A DNA stretch of 64,000 nt from Lachnospiraceae bacterium (GCA_021770615.1 JAETQR010000007.1:1-64000); one strand, 5' to 3'. Counted from the first letter of the stretch, positions 16,541 to 27,367 are shown. Numbers and translations are program-made. Notes: generated by a model from the sequence alone, not told the origin.

Positions 16541-18228
16541 TTACAGACCTCCGTAAAATATGCTTCCAGTGAAGAGACGATCTTAGCGCCCTCTGCCTCG
16601 TTCTCCCCCTTCACGAGATAGTACATCTTGATCTTTGGCTCTGTTCCTGATGGTCTTACAAGCACGTTGATATCATTTTCCATATTAAATTCTAACACAT
16701 TGGATTTCGGAAGTTCACCGACTCCCGCCTCATAATCCTTCACTCCGGCAAGCTTATAACCCGCGATCTCTGACGGTGGATTTTTCCGGAGCGTCTCCAT
16801 GAGGCCGGACATTTTCTCTGCCCCGCTGGCTCCCTCAAACGTGATCGACTGCAGAGCTTCCTTAAAGCATCCATATTTCTCATACAGGGAATCAAGCACC
16901 TGGATCAGAGAAAGCCCTTTTGCCTTATAGTGGGCAAACATCTCGCAGATCAAAAGAGAGGCATTGACGCCATCCTTATCCCTGACATGTCCCCCGCTCA
17001 GATATCCATAACTCTCCTCAAATCCAAAGATATAGCGGTCTATTTCACCGTCCGCCTCTAAAAAGCCGATCTGCTCACCGATAAATTTGAATCCGGTCAA
17101 AACCCGTCTCACCTCGACGCCGTAATCCGCTGCGATCTTATCGATCATCTTTGTGGATACGATCGTAGTCACAACGACCGGATCCTTCGGCATCATAGCG
17201 TTTTCTTTATATGTCTTGCAAATATAGTCAAATAAAAGGATTCCCATCTGGTTTCCGGAGATCAGACGGTAATCACTGCCATCTTTCACCGCCACGCCCA
17301 CACGGTCACAATCCGGGTCAGTCGCCAAAAGAAGGTCGCTTCCGATCTCTTTCGCCTTTTTCAGCCCGACTTCCAAAGCCTCACGGATTTCCGGGTTCGG
17401 GTACGGACAGGTCGTAAAATTACCATCCGGCATCTCCTGCTCCGCAGGGATCGTAATCTTTGTATATCCATTTTCCTTCAGGCATCTTGTCACCGGCATA
17501 CGTCCGGTACCATTGAGCGGTGTATACACGATCGAGACATCCTTATCGATCTCTTTCGGATTCAGAGCCCTCTCTGACACAGCATCGATAAACCCGGTGA
17601 TGACACCCTCTCCGATCAGCTCGATCTTTCCCTGTGCACAGCCCTCATCAAAATCCATCTTCTTTACATCATCAAACACATCCACGCTGTCGATTTCTTT
17701 TAAGATGGCTTTCGCCGCCTCTAATGTGATCTGGCATCCGTCAGGGCCGTATACTTTATATCCATTATATTTTGCCGGGTTATGGCTCGCTGTCACCACG
17801 ATCCCTCCATCACAGTGAAGCGCCCGCACCGCATAAGAAAGCGCCGGTGTCGGCATCAGTTCTTTATAAATATGCACCTTGATACCATTTGCCGCAAATA
17901 CGCCTGCCGCCGTCTGTGCAAATACATCGGATTTGATCCGGCTGTCATAAGCGACCGCAACCGATGGCATCTCCCCGGAGCCCTTTACCTGATTCAGATA
18001 ATTGCTGTAGCCCTGTGTCGCTTTCGCCACCGTATACACGTTCATCCGGTATGTCCCGGCGCCGATCACACCACGCAGTCCTCCGGTTCCAAATTCAAGT
18101 TCCCGGTAAAAGCGGTCATAAACCGCCTCATTATCCCCCTGGATACTCTCCAACTCCTTAAGCAGGTCTGCTTCCTTTACCTGTTCCATCCATCTTTTAT
18201 AAATCGCTGTTGTCTCCATATCTGACAC
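16537..18228 (-). CDS. Phosphoglucomutase/phosphomannomutase (PgcA-type), 563 aa
   Basis: An alpha-D-phosphohexomutase with all four family motifs. The phosphoserine loop TASHNPAKYNGYK has Ser148. The metal site is DPDCDR. The sugar-binding loop is GFEESYG. The phosphate-binding loop RPSGTEPKIKMY lies near the C-terminus. Length and order match Firmicutes PgcA. It interconverts hexose-6- and hexose-1-phosphates. In this locus it can supply Glc-1-P to RfbF, and since no separate ManB is present it may also supply Man-1-P to ManC. Substrate preference cannot be read from the sequence. It overlaps the YfhO gene by 4 bases and is preceded by a sugar-reductase gene, so it is translationally coupled within the locus. 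Confidence 0.92.
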   Translation of the reverse strand: MSDMETTAIYKRWMEQVKEADLLKELESIQGDNEAVYDRFYRELEFGTGGLRGVIGAGTYRMNVYTVAKATQGYSNYLNQVKGSGEMPSVAVAYDSRIKSDVFAQTAAGVFAANGIKVHIYKELMPTPALSYAVRALHCDGGIVVTASHNPAKYNGYKVYGPDGCQITLEAAKAILKEIDSVDVFDDVKKMDFDEGCAQGKIELIGEGVITGFIDAVSERALNPKEIDKDVSIVYTPLNGTGRMPVTRCLKENGYTKITIPAEQEMPDGNFTTCPYPNPEIREALEVGLKKAKEIGSDLLLATDPDCDRVGVAVKDGSDYRLISGNQMGILLFDYICKTYKENAMMPKDPVVVTTIVSTKMIDKIAADYGVEVRRVLTGFKFIGEQIGFLEADGEIDRYIFGFEESYGYLSGGHVRDKDGVNASLLICEMFAHYKAKGLSLIQVLDSLYEKYGCFKEALQSITFEGASGAEKMSGLMETLRKNPPSEIAGYKLAGVKDYEAGVGELPKSNVLEFNMENDINVLVRPSGTEPKIKMYYLVKGENEAEGAKIVSSLEAYFTEVCK

Positions 18229-18238
18229 CTTTCCTTTC

Positions 18239-19201
18239 TCACTTTATACATGCCGTTTCTTTCATCTTCCCGATCATCCTGCGGATCCCCTCTTCAAATG
18301 AAACTTTGGGAACCCACCCTGTATCCTCATAAATCCTCGTCGTATCCGGTATGAGATTTGCCAGTCCCTCCGCATTCGGCACACACTTTTCATAGGCATA
18401 ATCTCCCCTGCCGCCACAGAGTTCATGCATCTTTTCCACATAGTTCCTGAGAGGCATCGTCTGGCTCTCCCTCCCGGCGACATTATAAAGGCTGTCCTCC
18501 CGGATCTCAGCGTCAGAAAACATGAGAGCGATAAGTGCTTCCACCAGATCATCAATGTATAAATAATTCCACTGCTGGGTACACGCCCCAAGTTCCATAT
18601 AGCCGCCCTCTGAAAATGTTTTCAGACAGGTACAGACTAAGGAAGACGGATGATCTCCAAAACCGTATACGCTGAATATCCTCGTGTGGATGTACCCGAT
18701 CCCGGAGACGCCCTCTTCGTTCCATTTTTTACACATGCTCCGGGCGCGCTCATAAAATTCCCGTTTTGCCTTCCCGTACTCGGACACCGGATGGCACTCT
18801 CTTTCCTCATACATCACATCCGGACACTGTCCGTATTCCGCCTGGGAACCACTGAATAAAAATCTTCTGCACCCGATGTTTTTCGCACCTGTCAGCGCCT
18901 TTAGGGAATCCTCCACGTTTTTTTGCTGTACATCCTGTTTCTTCCGGTTCTCACTGCCGCTCCCATCCCATCCGAAATGGAAAAAATAATCACACGGTGA
19001 TGAGATCATCGTCTCAATCCGGTCCAGTTTCTCCAGTTCACTCTCGATCACCACGAGATTTTCCTTCTCCTCCGGAAGCGCTTTCCGGTTTGCTGAAGCG
19101 GGCCGGACGACCGCATACACAAAATGCCCGTCTTCTAACAGTTTTTTTACCAGAGTCGAGCCGAGAAAGCTGGTCGCCCCTGTCACCACGATTCGTTTCA
19201 T
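18239..19201 (-). CDS. NAD(P)-dependent sugar epimerase/reductase (extended SDR), 320 aa
   Basis: An extended short-chain dehydrogenase: GATSFLG (8-14) binds the cofactor, and Tyr142-Lys146 (EYGKAK) is the YxxxK pair, with the catalytic Ser in SGSQAEYG. These enzymes reduce or epimerise nucleotide sugars at C4. It could be the last step of either 6-deoxy pathway in the locus, for example the 4-keto reductase that finishes a CDP-3,6-dideoxyhexose, since no other candidate for that step lies beside RfbH. This assignment is inference. It lies 11 bases upstream of the mutase gene. Confidence 0.8.
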   Translation of the reverse strand: MKRIVVTGATSFLGSTLVKKLLEDGHFVYAVVRPASANRKALPEEKENLVVIESELEKLDRIETMISSPCDYFFHFGWDGSGSENRKKQDVQQKNVEDSLKALTGAKNIGCRRFLFSGSQAEYGQCPDVMYEERECHPVSEYGKAKREFYERARSMCKKWNEEGVSGIGYIHTRIFSVYGFGDHPSSLVCTCLKTFSEGGYMELGACTQQWNYLYIDDLVEALIALMFSDAEIREDSLYNVAGRESQTMPLRNYVEKMHELCGGRGDYAYEKCVPNAEGLANLIPDTTRIYEDTGWVPKVSFEEGIRRMIGKMKETACIK

Positions 19202-19219
19202 CTGTCTTCCCTTTCCTTA

Positions 19220-20278
19220 CTATATACGGACCATCACCTTTACAAGTCCCTCCGGCTTATCCCGCATCATATAAAGGGCCTCTTCGATCTTATCAAAACC
19301 ATGTAACGTATGCGTCACCAGTTTTTCCGGTGTGATCCGCCCGTACTGAGCCATTTTAAGCATCCGCTCAATGCGGGCCCTGCCGCCTTTGGCAAGTTCT
19401 GTATGGATGGTCTTTCCGGCCATCCCCCGGCCGCCGGAGAACTTTGGAAATGGGAGGTTTCCGGTACCGCCAAAATAATTCACATTCGATACGGTTCCAA
19501 TTCCATAGCGCACCATATCAACAGCCTGTGAAAACGCCTCGTCCCGTCCTCCACAGATCACGACGCTGTCCGCACCGATCCCGCCGGTCATCTCCTTCAC
19601 CCGTTCCACGATATCTCCATCTTTATAATTCAAAATATCCGTCGCACCAAATTCCTTCGCAAGTTCCACGCACTTTGCCCGGCTTCCTACCGCAATGATA
19701 CGCGCCGCACCGAGAAGACGCGCCCCTGCCACCGCCATAAGACCGATCGGGCCGATTCCGAGAACAACCACGGTATCTCCAAATTTAATATCCGCAAACT
19801 CTGCCCCCGTAAATCCCGTTGTCACAACATCGACACACATAAGAGCCTGTTCTAACGTCACCCCTTCCGGAATGTTAGCAAGCGTCGTGTCCGCATCCGG
19901 GATCAGGAATTTCTCTGCAAATACCCCCGGCTGGCTTCTTCCGAGCTGATGTCCGGAAAATGGCGCCCCTGCATGATTAAAATTATGTTCCTGTATACTG
20001 AGTGCCCGCCAGTCCGGCGTAATAGCCGGGACAGCTACGACATCCCCCGCTTTAAAATCCCGAACCAGCTCACCTGCTTCCAAAATCTCTGCCACGCACT
20101 CATGGCCAAGGATCAGGTTTGGCGCTTTGGGGGAACCGCCGCCAAATACTGTGTGTACATCGGACGTACAGGGTGCTACGGCAACCGGCCTTAAAATGGC
20201 CCCATAGGGCGTCAGTTCCGGCTCCGGTGAGTCATGCCACCCCACCTTGCCCGGTTCGATCAAAACAAAAGAATTCAT
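19220..20278 (-). CDS. NADP-dependent secondary alcohol (isopropanol) dehydrogenase type, 352 aa
   Basis: A zinc-type dehydrogenase that matches the thermophilic and clostridial secondary alcohol dehydrogenases (TbADH/CbADH) residue for residue at key sites. With the start at 20278 the zinc ligands Cys37, His59, Glu60 and Asp150 fall at the known positions. The NADP-selecting residues Gly198-Ser199-Arg200 and Tyr218 do too. That family reversibly reduces ketones such as acetone. Its place between a sugar C-methyltransferase and a sugar reductase is unexpected. Either it is metabolic cargo or it has been recruited to reduce a keto-sugar or a small ketone. A 20-residue upstream extension (to 20338) has no homologous counterpart. 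Confidence 0.88.
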   Translation of the reverse strand: MNSFVLIEPGKVGWHDSPEPELTPYGAILRPVAVAPCTSDVHTVFGGGSPKAPNLILGHECVAEILEAGELVRDFKAGDVVAVPAITPDWRALSIQEHNFNHAGAPFSGHQLGRSQPGVFAEKFLIPDADTTLANIPEGVTLEQALMCVDVVTTGFTGAEFADIKFGDTVVVLGIGPIGLMAVAGARLLGAARIIAVGSRAKCVELAKEFGATDILNYKDGDIVERVKEMTGGIGADSVVICGGRDEAFSQAVDMVRYGIGTVSNVNYFGGTGNLPFPKFSGGRGMAGKTIHTELAKGGRARIERMLKMAQYGRITPEKLVTHTLHGFDKIEEALYMMRDKPEGLVKVMVRI

Positions 20279-20315
20279 ACGAAAATCATTCCTTCCCAAA
20301 AATATTTTTGCCCCT

Positions 20316-21482
20316 TTACAACGTTTCCAGATGATCACTCCGAAGCGTCATGATCGTCACATCTTCACCGAAATTGTTCCGGATCGACTCCGAAATCTCC
20401 TCGGTATATCCCGGCGCCACGATCAGGATCACATCGACAGGCTCCTCATGAAAATAGTCCGCCGCCACGATCGGCAGATGCGAAGTCGGCGCAAAACGCC
20501 CCTGCTTAAACGGCGCCGAATCAATGATATATCTGGCAGTCTCCTTCAGACACGTCGTAGCCGCCAGTGTAAATCCCTGATGGCTTGCCCCCCAGACCGC
20601 CAGTGTCCTTCCCTCCTTGTTCAGAGAATCTGTCAATTTCCGGATCTCATCACAAATAATATCGTAACTTGCCTCCATCGTGGAAACATCGACTGCCGCC
20701 ACTGGTTTTACTGTTTTATTCCCTCTCGGAATTTTTCTTACAATGACTGCGCAGGTATCCCGGTTCACCATCTCTTCCTCTAACACCTCAAACCCGTGCA
20801 GCGCCAGAAGATTCCCCAATGTCTCAAAACTATAATAAGCGATATGATCCCGGATCAGCTCATAATAACCGTCATACCGGAGGATATACTCAAGGCTTGG
20901 AACCGTCACCAGTCCCATTCCACTCTCTGTCAGATTATTCCAGATACAGTCTAACATCACACCCGGTTCCGGCTGATGCTCCAGAAAATTAAAGGATAAA
21001 AAGACGTCATAGGGACCATTCTCTCCCAAAACCGTATCCGCCTCTTCCGTGAATCCGCGCACCACATCAAGTCCTTTTTCACACGCCAGCTCCACGAGAT
21101 TCTCCCGGTGCTCCACGCCATAGGCCTGTACCGGAAATTCAGCGAGCACACCTAAAAATTCTCCCTGTCCGCATCCCACCTCGATAAATTTTTTGCCCTC
21201 AAGGCCGTAGGTATCGATCAGATGTGCATATTGTCTGCGGCGAAGTTCCACCATCGTCGTTGTAAATCCTCCGGAGCGGATCACATCCCGGTAATAATCC
21301 ACCGGCTCGCAGTCAAACTGAACGAGACCGCAATTTACACACTGGTGGAGGTTCAGGGAAACACCATGATCCGTTTTCACCTCATCCGCATCCGGGATGT
21401 TCTGGGCAGAAGCCGGCATCCCATCAAAAGAAAGCAGCGCCTTCCCCCCTAATTTTTCTCCGCAAACGATACAATGCTTCAT
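20316..21482 (-). CDS. Sugar C-methyltransferase with N-terminal zinc motif, 388 aa
   Basis: The N-terminus has two CxxC pairs (Cys4/Cys7 in HCIVCGE, Cys48/Cys51 in QCVNCGL) forming a zinc site. The SAM-binding domain follows (FIEVGCGQGEF, about 100-109; FNFLEHQPEP). A C-terminal Rossmann-like domain (LAVWGASHQGFTLAA) completes the Methyltransf_13/12/14 layout of NDP-hexose C-methyltransferases such as TylC3. These put a methyl branch at C3 of a 4-keto sugar. Adjacent Gmd and Rmd-like genes make GDP-4-keto-6-deoxymannose the likely substrate. The ATG at 21482 overlaps the reductase stop (ATGA) and has GGAG 7 bases upstream; a TTG at 21500 is less likely. Confidence 0.88.
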   Translation of the reverse strand: MKHCIVCGEKLGGKALLSFDGMPASAQNIPDADEVKTDHGVSLNLHQCVNCGLVQFDCEPVDYYRDVIRSGGFTTTMVELRRRQYAHLIDTYGLEGKKFIEVGCGQGEFLGVLAEFPVQAYGVEHRENLVELACEKGLDVVRGFTEEADTVLGENGPYDVFLSFNFLEHQPEPGVMLDCIWNNLTESGMGLVTVPSLEYILRYDGYYELIRDHIAYYSFETLGNLLALHGFEVLEEEMVNRDTCAVIVRKIPRGNKTVKPVAAVDVSTMEASYDIICDEIRKLTDSLNKEGRTLAVWGASHQGFTLAATTCLKETARYIIDSAPFKQGRFAPTSHLPIVAADYFHEEPVDVILIVAPGYTEEISESIRNNFGEDVTIMTLRSDHLETL

Positions 21483-22423
21483 TCCATCTCTCCTCTCCAA
21501 TAATCCAACGTATCCCTCAGCGTCTGCTCCAGACTGATCGTCTGTCTCCAGTCCGTGTGCTCTGTGATCTTTGTGATATCCGCCACGATGATCGGCACAT
21601 CGATCGGCCGCAAACGCTCTTTTTCTACCTGTATCTCTATCTTTTGTCCTGAAATTTCTATGATCTTATTCAGGATCTCTTCGATCGGATAAGCAGTTCC
21701 CGACCCCACATTATAGGTCTCGCCGCTCTTTCCCTGTCTCACCAGGCACTCATAGGCAGCCACTACATCCCTCACATCTGTAAAATCTCTCTCTGCTTTG
21801 AGGTTTCCTACATGGATGACCGGCTCCCGTAAGCCCTTCTCTGCCTCTACGACCTGTTTACAAAAATCCGATACGACAAACTGCGGGGACTGTCTCGGAC
21901 CCACGTGGTTAAATGCACGGACCATGACAAGATTCAGATCGTATGCCTTTGCATAAATACCGGCGATCATATTCTGACAGCTCTTTGTCGCCGCATAGAT
22001 ATTTCCCGGACGCAATACGGTATCTTCTACGATCGGAACTTCATCCGGCCGGATCCGCCCGTATTCCTCACCTGAGCCGATCAAAAGCACTCTTCCCTTA
22101 TATTCCATTTCCTTTAGTATATCCAGGAGAACCAACGTCCCTTTTATATTGACATCTACTGTAAGCTGCGGATTCGACCATGATACGGCCACCGAACTCT
22201 GTGCAGCCAGATGAAAGATATAATCCGGGGCATGATCTTTCATCACCTGTTCCATTTCTTCTTTTACGAGAAGGTTCATATCTACTACTTCATAATCCGC
22301 CCCCGGGATCTCCTCGTTCTTCATCTTTGTCGAACAGACCTGATATCCACACTGCTCTGTCAGGTATTCCGCCAGATATTTTCCTACAAATCCGGCCCCG
22401 CCGATAATCAATGCTTTCTTCAT
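21479..22423 (-). CDS. rmd: GDP-4-keto-6-deoxymannose reductase-like SDR, 314 aa
   Basis: An extended SDR: GGAGFVG (8-14), the FHLAAQSSVAVSW block, the Ser in IGSGEEYG, Tyr-x3-Lys in YAATK, and the AFNHVGPRQSPQFVVSDF block characteristic of Rmd-type reductases. Rmd reduces GDP-4-keto-6-deoxy-D-mannose to GDP-D-rhamnose. With Gmd just upstream and the C-methyltransferase overlapping downstream, the true substrate may be the methylated 4-keto sugar. The gene symbol is by similarity. Its ribosome site (GAGG) is inside the repeated junction motif GTGCAGAAATGAGGTA. Confidence 0.8.
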   Translation of the reverse strand: MKKALIIGGAGFVGKYLAEYLTEQCGYQVCSTKMKNEEIPGADYEVVDMNLLVKEEMEQVMKDHAPDYIFHLAAQSSVAVSWSNPQLTVDVNIKGTLVLLDILKEMEYKGRVLLIGSGEEYGRIRPDEVPIVEDTVLRPGNIYAATKSCQNMIAGIYAKAYDLNLVMVRAFNHVGPRQSPQFVVSDFCKQVVEAEKGLREPVIHVGNLKAERDFTDVRDVVAAYECLVRQGKSGETYNVGSGTAYPIEEILNKIIEISGQKIEIQVEKERLRPIDVPIIVADITKITEHTDWRQTISLEQTLRDTLDYWRGEME

Positions 22424-22503
22424 ATCCTACCTCATTTCTGCACATCCGGCAGGCGCCGCAAAACAAACGTCCTGTGACCAGATGGCTGAACTATAATAAA
22501 CCA

Positions 22504-22608
22504 CGGGTGTCACGCCCGCGCAAATAACTGAAATAGATAAGCCGACAGCATCCACCTGTCAGGCTTACCTATTTCAGACATTTATCGTGAGCCTGGTAAC
22601 TCTACCAG
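22504..22608. repeat. Hairpin cluster in the gmd-rmd spacer
   Basis: The 190-base spacer has no clear gene. It holds a long imperfect inverted repeat (22528-22577): CTGAAATAG and TAAGCC arms with one mismatch and one bulge, about 20 paired bases, loop CATCCAC. It also holds a 6-bp hairpin CTGGTA/TACCAG (in 22589-22608) and CGGGTG/CGCCCG (22504-22518). No T run follows the long stem. It may be an RNA-processing or stability element between gmd and rmd, or a remnant of a mobile element. Confidence 0.5.
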
Positions 22609-22613
22609 ACTTA

Positions 22614-24778
<2,165 letters not shown>

Positions 24779-24802
24779 AATACGATTATTCCTTTCTGTA
24801 CT

Positions 24803-25765
24803 CTATAGCTTAGACATCAGTATCTCATTTGTACCATATAGATAATATTCTCCAAATCCGGCCGGAATAAACAGACTATCTCCGGCTGAAAAATCATATC
24901 GCTTTCCCTTATGCTCCAGATAGCCGCTCCCCCGTGTAACTAACAGGGAATGGAACGTACTTCTGTCACACCAGAATTTTATTTTCCCGTTATTTATCCG
25001 TATCCTCAGCACACTGAAATAACGGCATTCAAACAGTCTCCGAAGCGTCCCCGCCTTTAAACACACTTCATTATTGTCAAAAACCTGCGAGGGGACGACA
25101 GGCGTCCTGTCGATCACATCAATTGCCCGGTCCACATGAAGTTCCCGGTAATTCCCATCTTTATCCTTCCTGAGATAATCATAGACCCGGAATGTCGTAT
25201 TGGAATTCTGCTGGATCTCGGCGATCACCGCTCCCGCTCCGATCGCATGGATCGTCCCCGGATGGATAAAAAACACATCCCCGGCATGGATCTGCACCTT
25301 GTTCAGGACATCACAGATTGAACCATCTTCTATTTTTTCCTCCAGTTCCTCCTTTGATACCTTCCGGTTCAGCCCATAATATAAAAATGCCCGGGGCTTC
25401 GCCGAGATCACATACCACATCTCCGCTTTTCCTTCTTCCCCGGCTTCTCTCAGCGCCGTATCATCCGAGGGATGTACCTGAATCGACAGGTTTTCCCTGG
25501 CATCGATAAATTTGATCAAGATGGGAAATTTATCAGCCGGCCGGTACCCGGGTGATACAAACCGGGGGTTTTCCGCCAGTATCTCCCCGAGATGCCTCCC
25601 CTTATATCTTCCATTTTTTACAATATTTTCCCCATCGGGATGACAGCAAAGTTCCCAGCTCTCTGCTGTACATGCTCCACCTCCGGCCTTTCCAAACAGC
25701 CGCTCCAGTTCATGGCCTCCCCAGAGATAGTCCTTGTACACAGGAGATAGTTTCATTGGATACAT
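24803..25765 (-). CDS. manA: Mannose-6-phosphate isomerase, class I, 320 aa
   Basis: A cupin-fold zinc isomerase. The motifs KDYLWGGHEL, LSIQVHPSD (zinc His) and FFIHPGTIHAIGAG (zinc and active-site region) identify class I, short Firmicutes type. It converts fructose-6-P to mannose-6-P and so starts the GDP-mannose branch. The mutase between ManA and ManC is not adjacent; the PgcA-type gene at 16.5 kb may do that step. AGGAAGG lies about 10 bases before the ATG. Confidence 0.93.
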   Translation of the reverse strand: MYPMKLSPVYKDYLWGGHELERLFGKAGGGACTAESWELCCHPDGENIVKNGRYKGRHLGEILAENPRFVSPGYRPADKFPILIKFIDARENLSIQVHPSDDTALREAGEEGKAEMWYVISAKPRAFLYYGLNRKVSKEELEEKIEDGSICDVLNKVQIHAGDVFFIHPGTIHAIGAGAVIAEIQQNSNTTFRVYDYLRKDKDGNYRELHVDRAIDVIDRTPVVPSQVFDNNEVCLKAGTLRRLFECRYFSVLRIRINNGKIKFWCDRSTFHSLLVTRGSGYLEHKGKRYDFSAGDSLFIPAGFGEYYLYGTNEILMSKL

Positions 25766-25780
25766 ATAGATATTACCTTC

Positions 25781-26491
25781 CTATCGTTTTCCAAACATCC
25801 GGACAAATGTAAGCTTGCATAATGTCTTGATATAACTCATGATAAAGGGAAGAAGACGTCTCTTTGACTCCCCGTAGATACGTTTATCAAACTCGATCGG
25901 AACCTCGCCGATCTTCAGCTTCTTGTCTGCCTTATTCAGACGCAAAAGCAAAAGGACTTCCTGCAGTACGTCATAATTATGGCATGTAAGAGATACCTTT
26001 TTTAACTGTTCCGTCTCATACATACGGTAATCCGTAGAAATGTCCTTTGCCTTGATCCCGAGGAACAAACGGAACATTCCATTTAAAATATGTGACATCA
26101 CGATCGAACTCTTCGCATCATTTGTCTTTCCACCCTCGACATAACGGGAGCCAATGACCACATCACAATTCTCTTTTACAAATTTTTCATAAAGATCCGG
26201 TATATACTTAGGATTATGTGAACCGTCACTGTCCAGAATAAGAAATTTATCCATAGAAGCATATTTGATCCCGGTCTTGAAGGCCCCGGCAAACGCCGGC
26301 TCTTCCTGATTGATATATTTTGCACCGTATTCTTCACATACACCTTTTGTGTTGTCGAGAGGCTCTGCGGTGTCGATCACAAGAATCTCAAATTCTTCTC
26401 CTGTCTTTTTTACATTGTCGATAATCTGCGGCAATAACACTCTCAGATTTTCTTCTTCTTTATATGCCAACAGAACTACACTGATTCCCAT
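25781..26491 (-). CDS. Dolichol-phosphate-mannose synthase-like GT2, 236 aa
   Basis: A family-2 glycosyltransferase with VVLLAYKEEENL at the start and the metal motif LDSDGSHNP (DxD). IGSRYVEGG and the C-terminal FDKRIYGESKRR are typical of DPM1/GtrB-like enzymes without membrane helices. It should transfer a sugar from a nucleotide donor to a polyprenyl phosphate at the inner membrane face. That lipid-linked sugar is then flipped (GtrA gene, upstream) and used by a GT-C enzyme. GGAGG is 7 bases before the ATG, after a long structured leader. Confidence 0.88.
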   Translation of the reverse strand: MGISVVLLAYKEEENLRVLLPQIIDNVKKTGEEFEILVIDTAEPLDNTKGVCEEYGAKYINQEEPAFAGAFKTGIKYASMDKFLILDSDGSHNPKYIPDLYEKFVKENCDVVIGSRYVEGGKTNDAKSSIVMSHILNGMFRLFLGIKAKDISTDYRMYETEQLKKVSLTCHNYDVLQEVLLLLRLNKADKKLKIGEVPIEFDKRIYGESKRRLLPFIMSYIKTLCKLTFVRMFGKR

Positions 26492-26520
26492 GGTTTTTCC
26501 TCCAACGTTCTTCTACATTT

Positions 26521-26756
26521 CGCATAAGCACTTGCTCCGACTCCTTCGGAGTCTGCGCTCGCACTTCCTTCGCATAAGCACCTGCTGTGCTCCTTCGGAG
26601 CCCGCGCTCGCACTTCTTTCGCATAAGCACTCACTGTGCTCCTTCGGAGCTCCGAAGGAGCACAGTGTTCGTTACACTCACATACCTTCTCCGGGAAACA
26701 GCCTTGCCTGCAAGCAGACAGGCTGTCTCCCGGAGAAGGTGCGTTCGTGCTTATGC
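26521..26756. repeat. Nested direct and inverted repeats in a long leader
   Basis: The 305-base spacer between two genes holds no convincing gene but is packed with repeats. Units of 49-50 bases starting CGCATAAGCAC recur at 26521, 26571 and 26620, each with a CTCCTTCGGAG hairpin core. The third runs into a perfect 36-bp palindrome (26632-26667, arms CACTGTGCTCCTTCGGAG). Next is a strong imperfect inverted repeat with 12-bp perfect outer arms (26685-26739, arms CCTTCTCCGGGA). GCATAAGCAC at 26621 is matched by its complement at 26747-26756. It resembles a REP- or MITE-like element. Confidence 0.85.
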
Positions 26757-26760
26757 GTTC

Positions 26761-26789
26761 ATTTTACCACATATTGCCTCATTTGAAAA
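26761..26789 (-). promoter_or_regulatory. Possible promoter before the repeat-rich leader
   Basis: On the minus strand TTTTCA (26784-26789) and TAAAAT (26761-26766) are 17 bases apart. Transcription would start near 26754, at the edge of the repeats, giving a leader of about 260 bases for the GT2-manA-manC-gmd genes. The -35 match is modest. Confidence 0.35.
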
Positions 26790-26796
26790 GGTTTTT

Positions 26797-27360
26797 CTAG
26801 GCTTTCTGTTCATTCTGCCCGCTCTCTGACTTAAATGCCCACAGTTTATTCATAAAGAAATTGATCGGAATCGCAATGATCAGGCTGATGAGCGGAGCAA
26901 CAAATTCGGAAATCCCACAGAGCCCGACCCAGACGATGGCCAGGACATTATTTAAGATAAGTCCGGTAAAACCATAGGAAACGTAACTCTTAAACAATGC
27001 CTTCCCAAAATTCCTGCTCTGCCCCTCTTCCAACGTAAACACAAACCTGTTATTCAGTAAGAAGGATACAAAAACACTTATGATAAAAGCTATGATATTC
27101 GCCACATAAACAGCTGCCGGGGCTCCAAAAACCTCAAACTGCAAAACTCCGGTCTTTCGGAAACTCAAGAGGCTGATCAGATTGATCACATAGGAAAACA
27201 CTGTATTCCACACACCGACGAGCCCGAATTTTACAAACTGTATCAAAGAATCCCACTGCTCCTCCGTCGGCTCGATCCTGCAAAGTTTAAATACCAGTCC
27301 GAAAACTGCCCTTACGATCGTCTCGATCATATTCCAGAGTTTTGCGCTAATTCCATCCAT
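26797..27360 (-). CDS. GtrA-like flippase, 187 aa
   Basis: Four predicted membrane helices in the GtrA/DPMS pattern, with FVKFGLVGVWNTVFSYVINL at the first helix, SFLLNNRFVF in the middle, and NFFMNKLWAF at the end. GtrA proteins are thought to move polyprenyl-phosphate sugars across the membrane. A cytosolic N-terminal extension of about 40 residues (LCRIEPTEEQWDSLIQ) is longer than in the other GtrA of this locus. It lies next to the DPM-like GT2 and a GT-C enzyme, completing a three-part decoration module. Confidence 0.88.
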   Translation of the reverse strand: MDGISAKLWNMIETIVRAVFGLVFKLCRIEPTEEQWDSLIQFVKFGLVGVWNTVFSYVINLISLLSFRKTGVLQFEVFGAPAAVYVANIIAFIISVFVSFLLNNRFVFTLEEGQSRNFGKALFKSYVSYGFTGLILNNVLAIVWVGLCGISEFVAPLISLIIAIPINFFMNKLWAFKSESGQNEQKA

Positions 27361-27367
27361 TTCCTTT

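Noticed and set aside
26521..26670. CRISPR array
   Set aside because: The units are 49-50 bases and contiguous with no unique spacers, each has an internal palindrome, and no cas genes are present.
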